From: Streptomyces sp. I05A-00742
GTDB taxonomy: Bacteria > Actinomycetota > Actinomycetes > Streptomycetales > Streptomycetaceae
NCBI RefSeq assembly: GCF_013055795.1
Contig: NZ_JABETO010000012.1
Location: 1-64,000 of the forward strand
Length of the DNA: 64,000 nt
Reading direction: 5' to 3'
The position numbers were made by a program, and so were the translations under genes. A model generated the notes under the pieces. That model was given only the letters and a program-made list of their open reading frames with translations, was not told the origin of the DNA and made no database searches. Positions within the stretch are counted from its first letter, which is position 1. Every line of letters starts with the position of its first letter. Below are positions 42,378-52,008 of this stretch, one piece after another.

Positions 42378-42880
42378 AGCGGCCCGACCGGCCCCGGCCC
42401 GCCGTCCAGGTCCTCCGGGCCCTCCTCGTGCTCCCCGTACTCCTCGTCCTCCCGGCCCGCCAGCACCGGCGAGCCGTGGTGGGACCACACCTTCCACTCC
42501 GATCCCGCCCGGCGGAACACATTGGTCGCCACGACCAACTGCCCGACCAGGGGGCCCAGCTCGCCCTCCGCCTCCGCCGGCGCCCCGCTGAGGATGTTCT
42601 CGGTGCAGGTCACCAGGGCCGTGTCACCACCCACCGACACCTCGACGTCGGTCAGGAAGAACTGGATGTAGTCGGTGCTCGCCATGATCAGCGCGTACGA
42701 GCGGAGCACCTCGCCCCGGCCGCGCAGCACCGGCCAGCCGGGGTGCACGCACGACACCTCGGTACCGGGGTCGTCCAGCCACATCCGCTGCAGCGCCTCG
42801 GTGTCGCCGCGCTCCACGGCCTCGTAGAGCGCCGTGTTGGCGAGCTCGACCCGCTCGGCGTCCGTCCGCGCCGAGCTCAC
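42371..42880 (-). CDS. SnoaL-like / nuclear transport factor 2-fold protein
   Basis: 169 aa from GTG 42880, overlapping the folP stop by 4 bp. Cone-shaped NTF2-like fold: ELANTALYEAVERGDTEALQRMWLDD, SCVHPGWPVLRGRGEVLRSYALIM, TCTENILSG and FRRAGSEWKVWSHHGSPVL. The C-terminus is acidic and Gly/Pro-rich. Tight coupling to folP suggests a role connected with pterin or folate metabolism, but the fold serves many purposes. Confidence 0.88.
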   Translation of the reverse strand: MSSARTDAERVELANTALYEAVERGDTEALQRMWLDDPGTEVSCVHPGWPVLRGRGEVLRSYALIMASTDYIQFFLTDVEVSVGGDTALVTCTENILSGAPAEAEGELGPLVGQLVVATNVFRRAGSEWKVWSHHGSPVLAGREDEEYGEHEEGPEDLDGGPGPVGPLG

Positions 42881-43758
42881 ACCGCCCCCTCGGGGGCTCC
42901 GGCCCGGGCGACGGCGCTCACGACGCGGACCGCGTCCGCGCTCGCGCCCACCTCGTGCACCCGCACCGCCCACGCGCCCTCGCGCGCCGCCAGCACCGAG
43001 ACGGCGGCCGTGGCCGCGTCCCGTTCCCTGGCCGGCGGCGGGGCGCCGTCGGGCGCGGCCAGCACCCGGCCGAGGAAGCGCTTGCGGGACGCGGCGACCA
43101 GCAGCGGGAGCTCCAGCTCCGCCCGCAGCCGGTCCAGCCGGGCGACCAGGGCCAGGTCGTGCCCGGCGTTCTTGGCGAAGCCCAGACCGGGGTCGATCAC
43201 CAGCCGGTCCGGCTCGATCCCGCCCGCGACCACGGCGTCCACCCGCTGCCGCAGCTCGCCGATCACCTCGCCGACCACGTCGTCGTAGACCGCCCGGCTG
43301 TTCATGTCCTCGCTGAAGCCGCGCCAGTGCATCACCACGAACGGCACCCGGGCCTGTGCCACCATCGGCACCATCGCCGGGTCGGCGAGCCCGCCGCTCA
43401 CGTCGTTGACCATCCCCGCACCGGCCTCCAGGGCCGCCTCCGCGACCGAGGCGCGCATCGTGTCCACCGAGACCACGACGCCCTCCCCGGCCAGCTCGCG
43501 GACGACCGGGACCACCCGGCGCCGCTCCTCGGCCTCGTCCACCCGCAGGGCCCCCGGCCGGGTGGACTCGCCGCCCACGTCGACCAGGTCGGCGCCGCCG
43601 GCGACGAGGTCCAGACCCCGCTTGACGGCCTCATCGGTGTCGAACCACCGACCGCCGTCCGAGAACGAATCGGGCGTCACATTGACCACGCCCATCACCG
43701 CACAGCGGTCCCACTGCGGCAGGCCGACGGGCCCGATACGACCGTGCAAGGTACTCAT
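42877..43758 (-). CDS. folP: Dihydropteroate synthase FolP
   Basis: 293 aa from ATG 43758 (a GTG two codons upstream is possible). Condenses hydroxymethyl-dihydropterin pyrophosphate with p-aminobenzoate; the sulfonamide target. Motifs: VMGVVNVTPDSFSDGG, DVGGESTRPGA, VSVDTMRASVAEAAL, MVNDVSGG and VIDPGLGFAK, with SRKRFLG near the C-terminus. Followed by the SnoaL-like gene, folB and folK on the same strand. Confidence 0.97.
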   Translation of the reverse strand: MSTLHGRIGPVGLPQWDRCAVMGVVNVTPDSFSDGGRWFDTDEAVKRGLDLVAGGADLVDVGGESTRPGALRVDEAEERRRVVPVVRELAGEGVVVSVDTMRASVAEAALEAGAGMVNDVSGGLADPAMVPMVAQARVPFVVMHWRGFSEDMNSRAVYDDVVGEVIGELRQRVDAVVAGGIEPDRLVIDPGLGFAKNAGHDLALVARLDRLRAELELPLLVAASRKRFLGRVLAAPDGAPPPARERDAATAAVSVLAAREGAWAVRVHEVGASADAVRVVSAVARAGAPEGAV

Positions 43759-43810
43759 GCCCACCAGCGTAGGCCGTGGGCCCGGGACGCCGACGACCGG
43801 CCGACACGGC

Positions 43811-43848
43811 GAAAGCCCTCCCCGGAAACGGTTCCGGGAAGGGCTTTC
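43811..43848. terminator. Hairpin between the MprF-like gene and folP
   Basis: 16 of 17 bp pair (arms 43811-43827 and 43832-43848, with one mismatch) around an ACGG loop. It lies 18 bp beyond the stop of the MprF-like gene and 52 bp upstream of folP on the same strand, so folP likely has its own promoter. Confidence 0.85.
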
Positions 43849-43866
43849 CGCAGTGCCGGGCGGGGC

Positions 43867-45720
43867 TCACGCGGCGCGCGTGACCTCCGTCTGCTCCACC
43901 GCCGCGTCGTCGTCGACGAAGCTCGGCTTGGGCGGCGCAGGGCGGCGGCGCAGCAGCCGCGGCAGTTCCAGGAAGCCCTCCGCCTGCATCATCGCGAAGC
44001 CGATGCGCGGCAGGTCACGGCTGTTCGGGAAGACGATGAAGCGCGGCTCCCAGCGCGGCCGGAACTTCTCGTTGAACTTGTACAGCGACTCGATCTGGAA
44101 CCAGCGCGACAGGAAGACCAGCACCCCGCGCTGGATACGGACCACCGGTCCCGCGCCCAGCTTGCTGCCGCGCTCCAGGGCCGAACGGAAGAACGCGAAG
44201 TTCAGCGACAGGCGCTTGATCTTCAGGTCGGGCGCCGCCTGGAGGAAGGCGACGATCAGCAGCTCGTTCATGCCCGGGTCGGCGCTGCGGTCGCGGCGCA
44301 TGAGCTCCAGCGAGCTGCCGTCCTTGCCCCACGGCACGTAGTGCTGCATGGCCTTGAGGTCGCCGAACGGGGCCGTCTCGCCCTCCTCCGGGTCCTTGTG
44401 GGCGGTGGCGATGATGGCGTCCAGGTCCTTCGGGTCGCCGATGCGGCCCAGCGCCATGGAGAAGCCGCGCTCCTCCTCGGTGTCGCGCCAGGCGTTGGCG
44501 GCCTTCTGGACGACCGCGAGCTCCTCGGGGTCCAGGTCGCCGACGCGACGCACCTTGGTGGTGTAGCCGTTGCGCTCGATGCGCTTGACCATCTGGCGGA
44601 CGTTGCGCATGGCCCGGCCGCTGAGGCTGAAGTCGGCGACCTCGACGATGGCCTCGTCGCCCATCTCCAGGGCGTCCAGGCCGGTCTCGCGGGTCCAGAC
44701 CTCACCGCCGGTCTCGCTGCACCCGTTGACGGCGGGGGTCCAGGAGTGGCGCTTGGCGAGCTCCATGAACTTCTCGATGGCGCCGGGCCACGCCTCGACG
44801 TCACCGATGGGGTCGCCGCTGGCCAGCATCACACCGGAGACCACGCGGTAGGAGACGGCGGCCTTGCCGGACGGGGAGAAGACGACGCTCTTGTCGCGGC
44901 GGAGCGCGAAGTGGCCCAGCGAGTCGCGGTCGCCGTGCTTGGCGAGCAGCTCGCGCAGCCGGTCCTCGTCCTCCTCGGTGAGGACGGCCGCCGGGTACTC
45001 CGGCCGGAAGGCGAGGAACGCCGTGGTGGCGACGGTCAGCAGGCCGAGGGCGCCGAGGGAGTAGCCGACGATGTAGTCGACGCCGCCGGTGTAGCGGATC
45101 GAGCCCTCGAAGCCGAACAGACCCCAGAGGACGTGCTCCATCTGCTCCAGCACCGGCGGGTCGCCGACCATCTGGTCCGGGTGCGAGCCGACGATCACCC
45201 AGCCGAGGGCGAAGCTGGCCCCGCCCATGAGGATGAAGTTGGCCACCGCCTTCCACCGGCTGCGCGGGTCGGGCAGCGCGGTGAACGCGTTCCGGTGCCG
45301 CACCAGGTAGGCGAAGAGCAGCAGCGAGAAGATCGCGCCGGGGATGGAGTGGCGGTAGATCAGGTGCGCGGCGGCACCGACCGGCAGCACGACGACGGCG
45401 GCCCACCAGGCACGTGACTTCGCGCGCTTGAGGCCGTGGGCGAGCATCAGCAGCAGGATGCCGACGACGATGGAGGCGGCGGCGGCCAGCTGGGTGACGG
45501 CGCCGGGCAGTACCTCGGCCAGCGTGTGGATCCGGCTGAAGCGGAACCGTGGGATGACGCCGGCCGCGATGTCCATCAGGCCGATGACCGCCGCGACCGT
45601 GCCCACGACGGCGGGAACACGCTCCGGCCGGGGTCCCTTGGCCATGCGCGCAAGCACCGACAGCCACTTCGGACCCGAAGGAACCCCATCGGACCTTTTG
45701 CCATCTTCCCTGACAGACAT
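43867..45720 (-). CDS. MprF-like membrane protein with phosphatidylglycerol lysyltransferase-type C-terminal domain
   Basis: 617 aa. Six or seven membrane segments in the first 240 residues are followed by a C-terminal DUF2156/LPG-synthase-type double-GNAT domain (about 260-580: FALRRDKSVVFSPSGKAAVSY, FSLSGRAMRNVRQMVKRIE, MNELLIVAFLQAAPDLKIKR). In MprF/LysX, such domains move an aminoacyl group from tRNA to membrane phosphatidylglycerol and lower the negative surface charge. No lysyl-tRNA synthetase domain is fused here, unlike mycobacterial LysX. Start ATG 45720 has only a close GGGAAGAG; a later start at 45645 is possible. Divergent from the esterase gene. Confidence 0.88.
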   Translation of the reverse strand: MSVREDGKRSDGVPSGPKWLSVLARMAKGPRPERVPAVVGTVAAVIGLMDIAAGVIPRFRFSRIHTLAEVLPGAVTQLAAAASIVVGILLLMLAHGLKRAKSRAWWAAVVVLPVGAAAHLIYRHSIPGAIFSLLLFAYLVRHRNAFTALPDPRSRWKAVANFILMGGASFALGWVIVGSHPDQMVGDPPVLEQMEHVLWGLFGFEGSIRYTGGVDYIVGYSLGALGLLTVATTAFLAFRPEYPAAVLTEEDEDRLRELLAKHGDRDSLGHFALRRDKSVVFSPSGKAAVSYRVVSGVMLASGDPIGDVEAWPGAIEKFMELAKRHSWTPAVNGCSETGGEVWTRETGLDALEMGDEAIVEVADFSLSGRAMRNVRQMVKRIERNGYTTKVRRVGDLDPEELAVVQKAANAWRDTEEERGFSMALGRIGDPKDLDAIIATAHKDPEEGETAPFGDLKAMQHYVPWGKDGSSLELMRRDRSADPGMNELLIVAFLQAAPDLKIKRLSLNFAFFRSALERGSKLGAGPVVRIQRGVLVFLSRWFQIESLYKFNEKFRPRWEPRFIVFPNSRDLPRIGFAMMQAEGFLELPRLLRRRPAPPKPSFVDDDAAVEQTEVTRAA

Positions 45721-45891
45721 CTCTTCCCGTCGTCCATGTCGAGTGGGCATACGGCATCTGGCCGTACCGCTCCGGACAATGTGCGCCCTGTAGGACGACG
45801 GTTTCGGGGCGGAGGTTCCGCCGGCGGCGGGCCCGGATAGAAGTAACCATTCCGCGACCCGGCCGCCGGGTCGCTCGGCAGAAAGCACCTC

Positions 45892-47004
45892 ATGGGTCTC
45901 ACCAGCAAAACAGTTCTGCTGCTGGCCGCCGTGCTGGCGGTAGTGCTGTTCGCACTGACCGTCTGGCTCTGGCCGCGGCTCGGCAAGCGGAGCGTGGGCT
46001 CCATTCTGGGCCGGATCGGCATGCTGCTCGTCACCCAGCTCTCCCTGTTCGCCGCGATCGGTCTCTACGCGAACTTCTCCTTCGGTTTCTACGCCTCCTG
46101 GGCCGACCTCTTCGGCCAGGAGCAGGACCAGGGTGTCGTCGTGGACCACAGCGCGGCCGACCGGCGGATCCAGGTCGTCGGGACCCAGCAGGTGAACGTC
46201 GCCCGTGCCTCGGTGCCGCGGGTCGCCGGCCGGATCGAGAAGGTGAACATCCAGGGGCCCGAGTCGAGGATCGCCAGCCCGGCCTACGTCTATCTGCCGC
46301 CGGAGTACTTCCAGCCCGAGTTCGCCAAGCGCACCTTTCCGGCCTCCGTCGTGCTGACCGGCTACCCGGGCACCGCCGAGGCGCTGATCAAGGGCCTGCA
46401 CTACCCGCAGACGGCGCACAAACTGGCCAAGGAAAAGAAGATGCAGCCCACCATCCTGGTGATGATGCGGCCGACCGTCGCCCCGCCCCGGGACACGGAG
46501 TGCATGGATATACCCGACGGCCCCCAGACCGAGACCTTCTTCACCAAGGACCTGCGCAAGGCGCTGTCGCAGCAGTACCGGATCGGCGACAAGGCCGCCA
46601 ACTGGGGCATGATCGGCGACTCGACCGGCGGCTACTGCGCGCTCAAGCTCGCCATGCGCCACCCGGAGGCGTACGGCGCCGCCGCCTCGCTCTCCGGCTA
46701 CTACAAGGCCCCGCAGGACCCGACGACCGGTTCCCTCTTCGGCGGCAGCAAGAAGCTGGAGCAGGAGAACAACCTGATCTGGCGGCTGAAGCACAAGCCG
46801 CTGCCCAAGATCTCGATGCTGGTCACCACCAGCAAGCAGGGCGAGCACAACTACAAGGACACGATGAAGTTCATCGACCTCGCCGCCAAGCACCCCACCC
46901 GGGTCTCCTCGATGGTCCTGGAGAGCGGCGGTCACAACTTCAACACCTGGCGCCGTGAGATCCCCGGCACCCTGCAGTGGATGGGCAGCCGCCTCAGCGC
47001 CTGA
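45892..47004 (+). CDS. Membrane-anchored esterase-D / antigen 85-like alpha/beta hydrolase
   Basis: 370 aa. Two hydrophobic segments at the N-terminus (about 7-27 and 40-62) are followed by an extracytoplasmic alpha/beta hydrolase. The nucleophile elbow is GDSTGGYCA; the triad His is likely in ESGGHNFNTW. The fold order resembles esterase D and mycolyltransferase-type enzymes. A perfect 9-bp hairpin (45854-45862 / 45866-45874) lies in the leader, with GAAAG before ATG 45892. Substrate unknown; the divergent MprF-like gene suggests a membrane or envelope setting. Confidence 0.88.
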   Translation: MGLTSKTVLLLAAVLAVVLFALTVWLWPRLGKRSVGSILGRIGMLLVTQLSLFAAIGLYANFSFGFYASWADLFGQEQDQGVVVDHSAADRRIQVVGTQQVNVARASVPRVAGRIEKVNIQGPESRIASPAYVYLPPEYFQPEFAKRTFPASVVLTGYPGTAEALIKGLHYPQTAHKLAKEKKMQPTILVMMRPTVAPPRDTECMDIPDGPQTETFFTKDLRKALSQQYRIGDKAANWGMIGDSTGGYCALKLAMRHPEAYGAAASLSGYYKAPQDPTTGSLFGGSKKLEQENNLIWRLKHKPLPKISMLVTTSKQGEHNYKDTMKFIDLAAKHPTRVSSMVLESGGHNFNTWRREIPGTLQWMGSRLSA

Positions 47005-47013
47005 CCCGAGGCG

Positions 47014-47039
47014 GGCCGCCCGTCGGTCAGCGGGCGGCC
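47014..47039. terminator. Terminator between convergent esterase gene and folE
   Basis: Perfect 9-bp GC-rich inverted repeat (GGCCGCCCG / CGGGCGGCC) with an 8-nt loop, 9 bp after the esterase stop and 25 bp beyond the folE stop. Confidence 0.75.
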
Positions 47040-47064
47040 ATGACGCGTCCCGGCGCCCGGACGG

Positions 47065-47673
47065 TCAGCGTCCGGACATGATGAGGCTCATCGCCTCCGC
47101 GCGCGACGCCGGATCGCGCAGCTGGCCCCGTACCGCGGACGTGATCGTCTTCGCCCCGGGCTTCCGGATGCCCCGCATCGACATGCACATGTGCTCGCAC
47201 TCGATGACCACGACGACGCCCCGCGCCTCCAGGATCTCCATCAGCGAGTCCGCGACCTGCGTGGTCATCCGCTCCTGGACCTGCGGCCGCCGCGCGTAGA
47301 CGTCCACCAGCCGGGCCAGCTTCGACAGGCCCGTGATCTTCCCGTTGGTCGCGGGGATGTAGCCGATGTGCGCCACCCCGTGGAAGGGCACCAGGTGGTG
47401 CTCGCAGGTGCTGTACACCTCGATATCCCTGACCAGCACCATCTCGTCGTGCCCGAGGTCGAAGGTCGTGGTCAGCACGTCCGCCGCCTCCTGCCGGAGG
47501 CCCGCGAATATCTCCTTGTACGCGCGGGCGACCCGCGCCGGGGTCTCGCGCAGGCCCTCACGGTCCGGGTCCTCGCCGACGGCGATGAGCAGTTCGCGAA
47601 CGGCCTGCTCGGCCCGCTTCTCGTCGAAGGGCCCGACCGGACGCTCGCCGTCCAGGGTCACCGGATCGATCAT
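47065..47673 (-). CDS. folE: GTP cyclohydrolase I FolE
   Basis: 202 aa from ATG 47673. Converts GTP to dihydroneopterin triphosphate, the entry of folate synthesis. Zinc ligands lie in [13 protein letters not shown] and in [33 protein letters not shown] is the family signature. It stands downstream of ftsH on the same strand, separated by a terminator-like hairpin, and about 3.3 kb from folP. Confidence 0.97.
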   Translation of the reverse strand: MIDPVTLDGERPVGPFDEKRAEQAVRELLIAVGEDPDREGLRETPARVARAYKEIFAGLRQEAADVLTTTFDLGHDEMVLVRDIEVYSTCEHHLVPFHGVAHIGYIPATNGKITGLSKLARLVDVYARRPQVQERMTTQVADSLMEILEARGVVVVIECEHMCMSMRGIRKPGAKTITSAVRGQLRDPASRAEAMSLIMSGR

Positions 47674-47784
47674 GGAGTTGCCTCGTCCTCTCGTGCGTAC
47701 GCGCGGTGCGGCGGCCCTTTCCCCGTTCATGATCCGGAAAAGACCGGCAGGGAAGGGAAGCCCCCATCGCGCGCACAAATGCGC

Positions 47785-47825
47785 GATGCCGCGCCACCAG
47801 GCTAAAACCTGGGTGACGCGGCATC
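47785..47825 (-). terminator. Hairpin between ftsH and folE
   Basis: Arms GATGCCGCG...CACCAGG and CCTGGGTG...CGCGGCATC pair over 16 bp with two single-base bulges or mismatches and a CTAAAA loop. It lies 20 bp beyond the ftsH stop and 112 bp upstream of folE. Confidence 0.85.
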
Positions 47826-47844
47826 CATTCCGGGCCCGACCGGA

Positions 47845-49848
47845 TCACTCCGGGCGGATGTCCTCCGGGAGCTCCACCGAGTCCACGGCGGTGACGCCGT
47901 TGTTGCTCGGGGCGAGCTCCTTGGGGGAGAGCACCGGCGGGCGGCTGGAGGGCGTACGCCGTGAGGAGCCGGTCCAGGCCGGGCGGGCCGGGCGCTTCAC
48001 GATGTGCTTGAAGATCTCGGCGATCTCCTCCTTGTTCAGCGTCTCCTTCTCCAGGAGCGCCAGAACCAGGTTGTCGAGGACGTCGCGGTTCTCGACCAGG
48101 ATCTCCCACGCCTCGTTGTGCGCGGTCTCGATGAGCTTCTTGACCTCTTCGTCGACCAGCGCGGCGACCTCTTCTGAGTAGTCCCGCTGGTGCGCCATCT
48201 CACGGCCCAGGAAGGGCTCGGAGTTGTCGGAGCCGAACTTGATCGCGCCGAGCCGCTCGGTCATGCCGTACTGGGTGACCATCGCGCGGGCCGTGGCCGT
48301 GGCCTTCTCGATGTCGTTCGCGGCGCCCGTGGTCGGGTCGTGGAAGACCAGCTCCTCGGCCGCCCGGCCGCCCAGCATGTAGGCCAGCTGGTCGAGCATC
48401 TCGTTGCGCGTGGTCGAGTACTTGTCCTCGTCCGGCAGCACCATGGTGTAGCCGAGCGCGCGGCCCCGGGACAGGATGGTGATCTTGTGCACCGGGTCGG
48501 AGTTCGGGGAAGCCGCCGCGACCAGGGCGTGACCGCCCTCGTGGTACGCGGTGATCTTCTTCTCCTTGTCGCTCATGATCCGGGTCCGCTTCTGCGGTCC
48601 GGCCACGACGCGGTCGATCGCCTCGTCCAGCATGTGGTTGTCGATCAGCTTCTTGTCGCTGCGGGCCGTCAGCAGGGCGGCCTCGTTCAGCACATTGGAG
48701 AGATCGGCACCGGTGAAGCCGGGGGTGCGACGGGCGACGGCCGAGAGGTCGACGTCCGGGGCGACCGGCTTGCCCTTCTGGTGAACCTTGAGGATCTCCA
48801 GGCGGCCCTGCATGTCCGGACGGTCCACGGCGATCTGCCGGTCGAACCGGCCCGGGCGCAGCAGCGCCGGGTCGAGGATGTCCGGCCGGTTGGTGGCCGC
48901 GATCAGGATCACGCCGCCCTTGACGTCGAAGCCGTCCATCTCGACGAGCAGCTGGTTGAGCGTCTGCTCGCGCTCGTCGTGACCGCCGCCGAGGCCCGCG
49001 CCGCGGTGCCGGCCGACGGCGTCGATCTCGTCGACGAAGACGATGGCCGGGGCGTTGGCCTTGGCCTGCTCGAACAGGTCACGGACCCGGGAGGCACCGA
49101 CACCGACGAACATCTCGACGAAGTCCGAGCCGGAGATCGAGTAGAACGGGACCCCCGCCTCGCCCGCGACGGCGCGCGCCAGCAGCGTCTTGCCGGTTCC
49201 GGGCGGGCCGTAGAGCAGCACACCCTTGGGGATCTTGGCGCCGACGGCCTGGAACTTGGCGGGCTCCTGGAGGAACTCCTTGATCTCGTGGAGCTCCTCG
49301 ACGGCCTCGTCGGACCCGGCCACGTCGGCGAAGGTGGTCTTCGGCGTGTCCTTGGTGATCAGCTTGGCCTTGGACTTCCCGAAGTTCATCACCCGGGAGC
49401 CGCCGCCCTGCATCTGATTCATCAGGAACAGGAAGACCACGACGATGAGGACGAAGGGCAGCAAGGACAGCAGCACCCCGATGAAGGGGTTCTGCTTGGA
49501 CGTCGCCACGTTGTAGCCCTCGGGCAGGACGTCCTTGTTCTTCTGGTCGACCGCCTTCTGGAGCATCGCGGACAGCTGGACGCCCTGGTCGCCGATGTAG
49601 TTCGCCTGGACCTTACTGCTGCCCTTGATCTTCTGGTCGTTCTTGAGCTCGACCTTGATCTTGTTTTCGTCGCCCGTGGTCAGCTCGGCCGATTTCACCT
49701 TGTTGTCGCGGATCGCCGCGACGACCTGACTGGTGTCCACCGACTTGTAACCGCCGGACGAGCCGACGACCTGCATCAACACGACCACGGCGAGGACGGC
49801 CAGCACGATCCACATGACCGGCCCACGGAAGTAGCGCTTCACGTCCAT
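47845..49848 (-). CDS. ftsH: ATP-dependent zinc metalloprotease FtsH
   Basis: 667 aa from ATG 49848 ([16 protein letters not shown]). Two membrane segments (about 10-26 and 110-130) flank a small extracytoplasmic domain. The AAA domain has Walker [28 protein letters not shown] and FVDEIDAVG; the zinc site is HEGGH, with a further Asp downstream. It degrades membrane and some soluble proteins. The last 60 residues are a Pro/Ser-rich tail. An in-frame GTG at 49884 is possible. A small hairpin GGGGCG-CGAG-CGCCCC (49855-49870) lies directly upstream of the start. The gap 49849-50137 holds the promoter region. Confidence 0.96.
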   Translation of the reverse strand: MDVKRYFRGPVMWIVLAVLAVVVLMQVVGSSGGYKSVDTSQVVAAIRDNKVKSAELTTGDENKIKVELKNDQKIKGSSKVQANYIGDQGVQLSAMLQKAVDQKNKDVLPEGYNVATSKQNPFIGVLLSLLPFVLIVVVFLFLMNQMQGGGSRVMNFGKSKAKLITKDTPKTTFADVAGSDEAVEELHEIKEFLQEPAKFQAVGAKIPKGVLLYGPPGTGKTLLARAVAGEAGVPFYSISGSDFVEMFVGVGASRVRDLFEQAKANAPAIVFVDEIDAVGRHRGAGLGGGHDEREQTLNQLLVEMDGFDVKGGVILIAATNRPDILDPALLRPGRFDRQIAVDRPDMQGRLEILKVHQKGKPVAPDVDLSAVARRTPGFTGADLSNVLNEAALLTARSDKKLIDNHMLDEAIDRVVAGPQKRTRIMSDKEKKITAYHEGGHALVAAASPNSDPVHKITILSRGRALGYTMVLPDEDKYSTTRNEMLDQLAYMLGGRAAEELVFHDPTTGAANDIEKATATARAMVTQYGMTERLGAIKFGSDNSEPFLGREMAHQRDYSEEVAALVDEEVKKLIETAHNEAWEILVENRDVLDNLVLALLEKETLNKEEIAEIFKHIVKRPARPAWTGSSRRTPSSRPPVLSPKELAPSNNGVTAVDSVELPEDIRPE

Positions 49849-50137
49849 CCATACGGGGCGCGAGCGCCCCGTCCCTCCTGCCACAGTGAGGCACGGTGCC
49901 CCTTGATCGGGGTGCCTGTGCGTACGGTGTTTGCTCGACCTTGCAGTACTTGACTGAAGAATGCTTGAAAAGACTGACCTTCGGACGGTACCCCAGCATT
50001 GTCACCCGACGCCGCCGCAGACGGTCAACAAATCCGTCTTCCCCTCCTCCAACGGCGGAAAACCGTGAAGGGTTCCCGGCGGCGTCGCAATGGCCGGGGC
50101 ACCCGGGAGGATGAACATCCTCCCAGGTCGGGTGTGC

Positions 50138-50692
50138 TCAGCCGCCGTAGACGTGCGGCGCGAGCGTGCCCACGAAGGGCAGGTTGCGGTACTTCTCCGC
50201 GAAGTCGAGACCGTAACCGACGACGAACTCGTTCGGGATGTCGAAGCCGACCCACTTCACGTCGATGGCGACCTTGGCCGCCTCCGGCTTGCGGAGCAGG
50301 GTGACGACGTTGAGGGACGCGGGCTCGCGGGAGCCGAGGTTCGACAGCAGCCAGGACAGCGTCAGACCGGAGTCGATGATGTCCTCGACGATCAGGACGT
50401 GCTTGCCCTTGATGTCGGTGTCGAGGTCCTTGAGGATGCGGACCACGCCGGAGGACTGGGTGCCCGCGCCGTAGGAGGACACGGCCATCCAGTCCATGGT
50501 GACCGGGTTGGACAGCGCGCGCGCCAGGTCCGCCATCACCATCACGGCGCCCTTGAGGACACCGACGATGAGCAGGTCCTTGCCCGCGTACTCCGCGTCG
50601 ATCTTCGCGGCCAGCTCGGCCAGCTTCGCGTCGATCTCTTCCTTGGTGATGAGCACCGACTTGAGGTCGGTGCCCATGTCCTTCTCGTCCAC
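50138..50692 (-). CDS. hpt: Hypoxanthine phosphoribosyltransferase
   Basis: 184 aa from GTG 50692; ATG 50677 and an upstream ATG at 50722 are alternatives, none with a strong ribosome binding site. Purine salvage: hypoxanthine or guanine plus PRPP to the nucleotide. Motifs: [16 protein letters not shown], the flexible loop [11 protein letters not shown], and the PRPP site [14 protein letters not shown]. Between tilS and ftsH on the same strand, the classical tilS-hpt-ftsH order. Confidence 0.96.
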   Translation of the reverse strand: MDEKDMGTDLKSVLITKEEIDAKLAELAAKIDAEYAGKDLLIVGVLKGAVMVMADLARALSNPVTMDWMAVSSYGAGTQSSGVVRILKDLDTDIKGKHVLIVEDIIDSGLTLSWLLSNLGSREPASLNVVTLLRKPEAAKVAIDVKWVGFDIPNEFVVGYGLDFAEKYRNLPFVGTLAPHVYGG

Positions 50693-50795
50693 CCGCGCCA
50701 CTCTCGTTCGATTGGGGCTCATCCGGCCGTCCGGGCGACTGCCGCCCGGCCAGGGTCCGGCCGGGCCTGCCCGCGATCACTCACGGTCGTTCGAT

Positions 50796-51824
50796 TCAGC
50801 CCTGCCGGAGGACCAGTCTGCCACCATGCCGGTGGACCGCGACGCGCCCGGGGAGGTTGATGGCCCGCTGGCCGCGCCAGCCGGTGATCAGCCGGTCGAC
50901 TTCCTCGATGTGCCGGGCGAAGAGCGAACCGGCCGGGGAACCGGCCTCGATGGCCGCCCGGCGCAGCACACGGCGGCGGACGGCGGGGGGCAGCGCGTAG
51001 AGCTTGGCGACCTCCAGGGCGCCGCTGTCGTCGCGGACGGACGGCTCCACGGCGAGGGCCCAGGAGTCGAGGGCGTCCGCGTCGTCCCGGGAGAGCTGGG
51101 CGGTCCTGGCCAGGGCCTCGACGACGCCCTTGCCCAGGGCCTTCTCCAGGACCGGCAGCGCCTCGTGGCGGACCCGGGAGCGGGTGTAGGCGGGGTCGAC
51201 GTTGTGCGGGTCGTCCCAGACGGGCAGCGACTGCACCATGCACGCCTTGCGGGCCGTCTGCCGGTCCAGCCCCAGGAACGGCCGGCGGTAGCGACCGCCG
51301 ACTCCGGAGGCGACGGCCATCCCGGACAGCGAGCGGGTGCCGGAGCCGCGGGCCAGGCCCAGGAGGACGGTCTCCGCCTGGTCGTCCCGGGTGTGGCCGA
51401 GGAGGACGGCGGCGGCGCCGTGCCGTTCGGCGGCGGCGTCCAGGGCGGCGTAGCGGGCGTCGCGGGCGGCGGCCTCGGGGCCGCCCTCCCGGCCGACGCG
51501 CACGGGGAGCGCTTCGACGGGGTCGAGGCCGAGGGCGAGGAGGCGGCTCACCACTTCGGCGGCGCGGAGGTCGGAGCCCTGCTGGAGGCCGTGGTCGACG
51601 GTGACACCACCGGCGCGGACGCCGAGCCGGGGGGCCTCGAAGGCGAGGGCGGAGGCGAGCGCCATGGAGTCGGCGCCACCGGAGCAGGCGGCCAGGACGA
51701 GCGGGGGCCTGGGGTCGCCGCTAGGGCTTCCGGTTGCGGATTCGGACGGAGCGAGGGTGAGGACGTCGTGGAGTACGCGGCGGACCGCCAGGCGTATCGC
51801 CGCGACCGCGGGGTGTGGACCCAT
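50796..51824 (-). CDS. tilS: tRNA(Ile)-lysidine synthase TilS
   Basis: 342 aa from ATG 51824 ([18 protein letters not shown]). N-type ATP pyrophosphatase with PP-loop [12 protein letters not shown], and [22 protein letters not shown] and [15 protein letters not shown] blocks. It modifies C34 of tRNA-Ile(CAU) so that it reads AUA. The C-terminal part is reduced compared with enterobacterial enzymes, as in other actinobacteria. Confidence 0.95.
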   Translation of the reverse strand: MGPHPAVAAIRLAVRRVLHDVLTLAPSESATGSPSGDPRPPLVLAACSGGADSMALASALAFEAPRLGVRAGGVTVDHGLQQGSDLRAAEVVSRLLALGLDPVEALPVRVGREGGPEAAARDARYAALDAAAERHGAAAVLLGHTRDDQAETVLLGLARGSGTRSLSGMAVASGVGGRYRRPFLGLDRQTARKACMVQSLPVWDDPHNVDPAYTRSRVRHEALPVLEKALGKGVVEALARTAQLSRDDADALDSWALAVEPSVRDDSGALEVAKLYALPPAVRRRVLRRAAIEAGSPAGSLFARHIEEVDRLITGWRGQRAINLPGRVAVHRHGGRLVLRQG

Positions 51825-52008
51825 GTCCGAGTGTCCAATCGTTCCAAGGGCAGGGGGTGTGGGGACGGGCGACCCGCGCCCGTCACGCTGTGTGCGTAGA
51901 TGGTGACAGAGACGAGCCTTTACCCGAGCATCGCACGCCCACCCCTGGCACACGGTCCCTCGGACGGGTGATTACGGGAGCGTTCATCCGTCATGGGGCG
52001 TGGCGCCG

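Noticed and set aside
43867..46935. A 1022-codon minus-strand frame extending the MprF-like protein over the esterase gene
   Set aside because: The upstream 405 codons are antisense to a clear hydrolase gene. The MprF-like protein starts with its first membrane segments near 45720.
49848..49884. Longer FtsH start at GTG 49884
   Set aside because: It adds 12 residues encoded across a small GC hairpin. The conserved N-terminus begins [13 protein letters not shown] at 49848.
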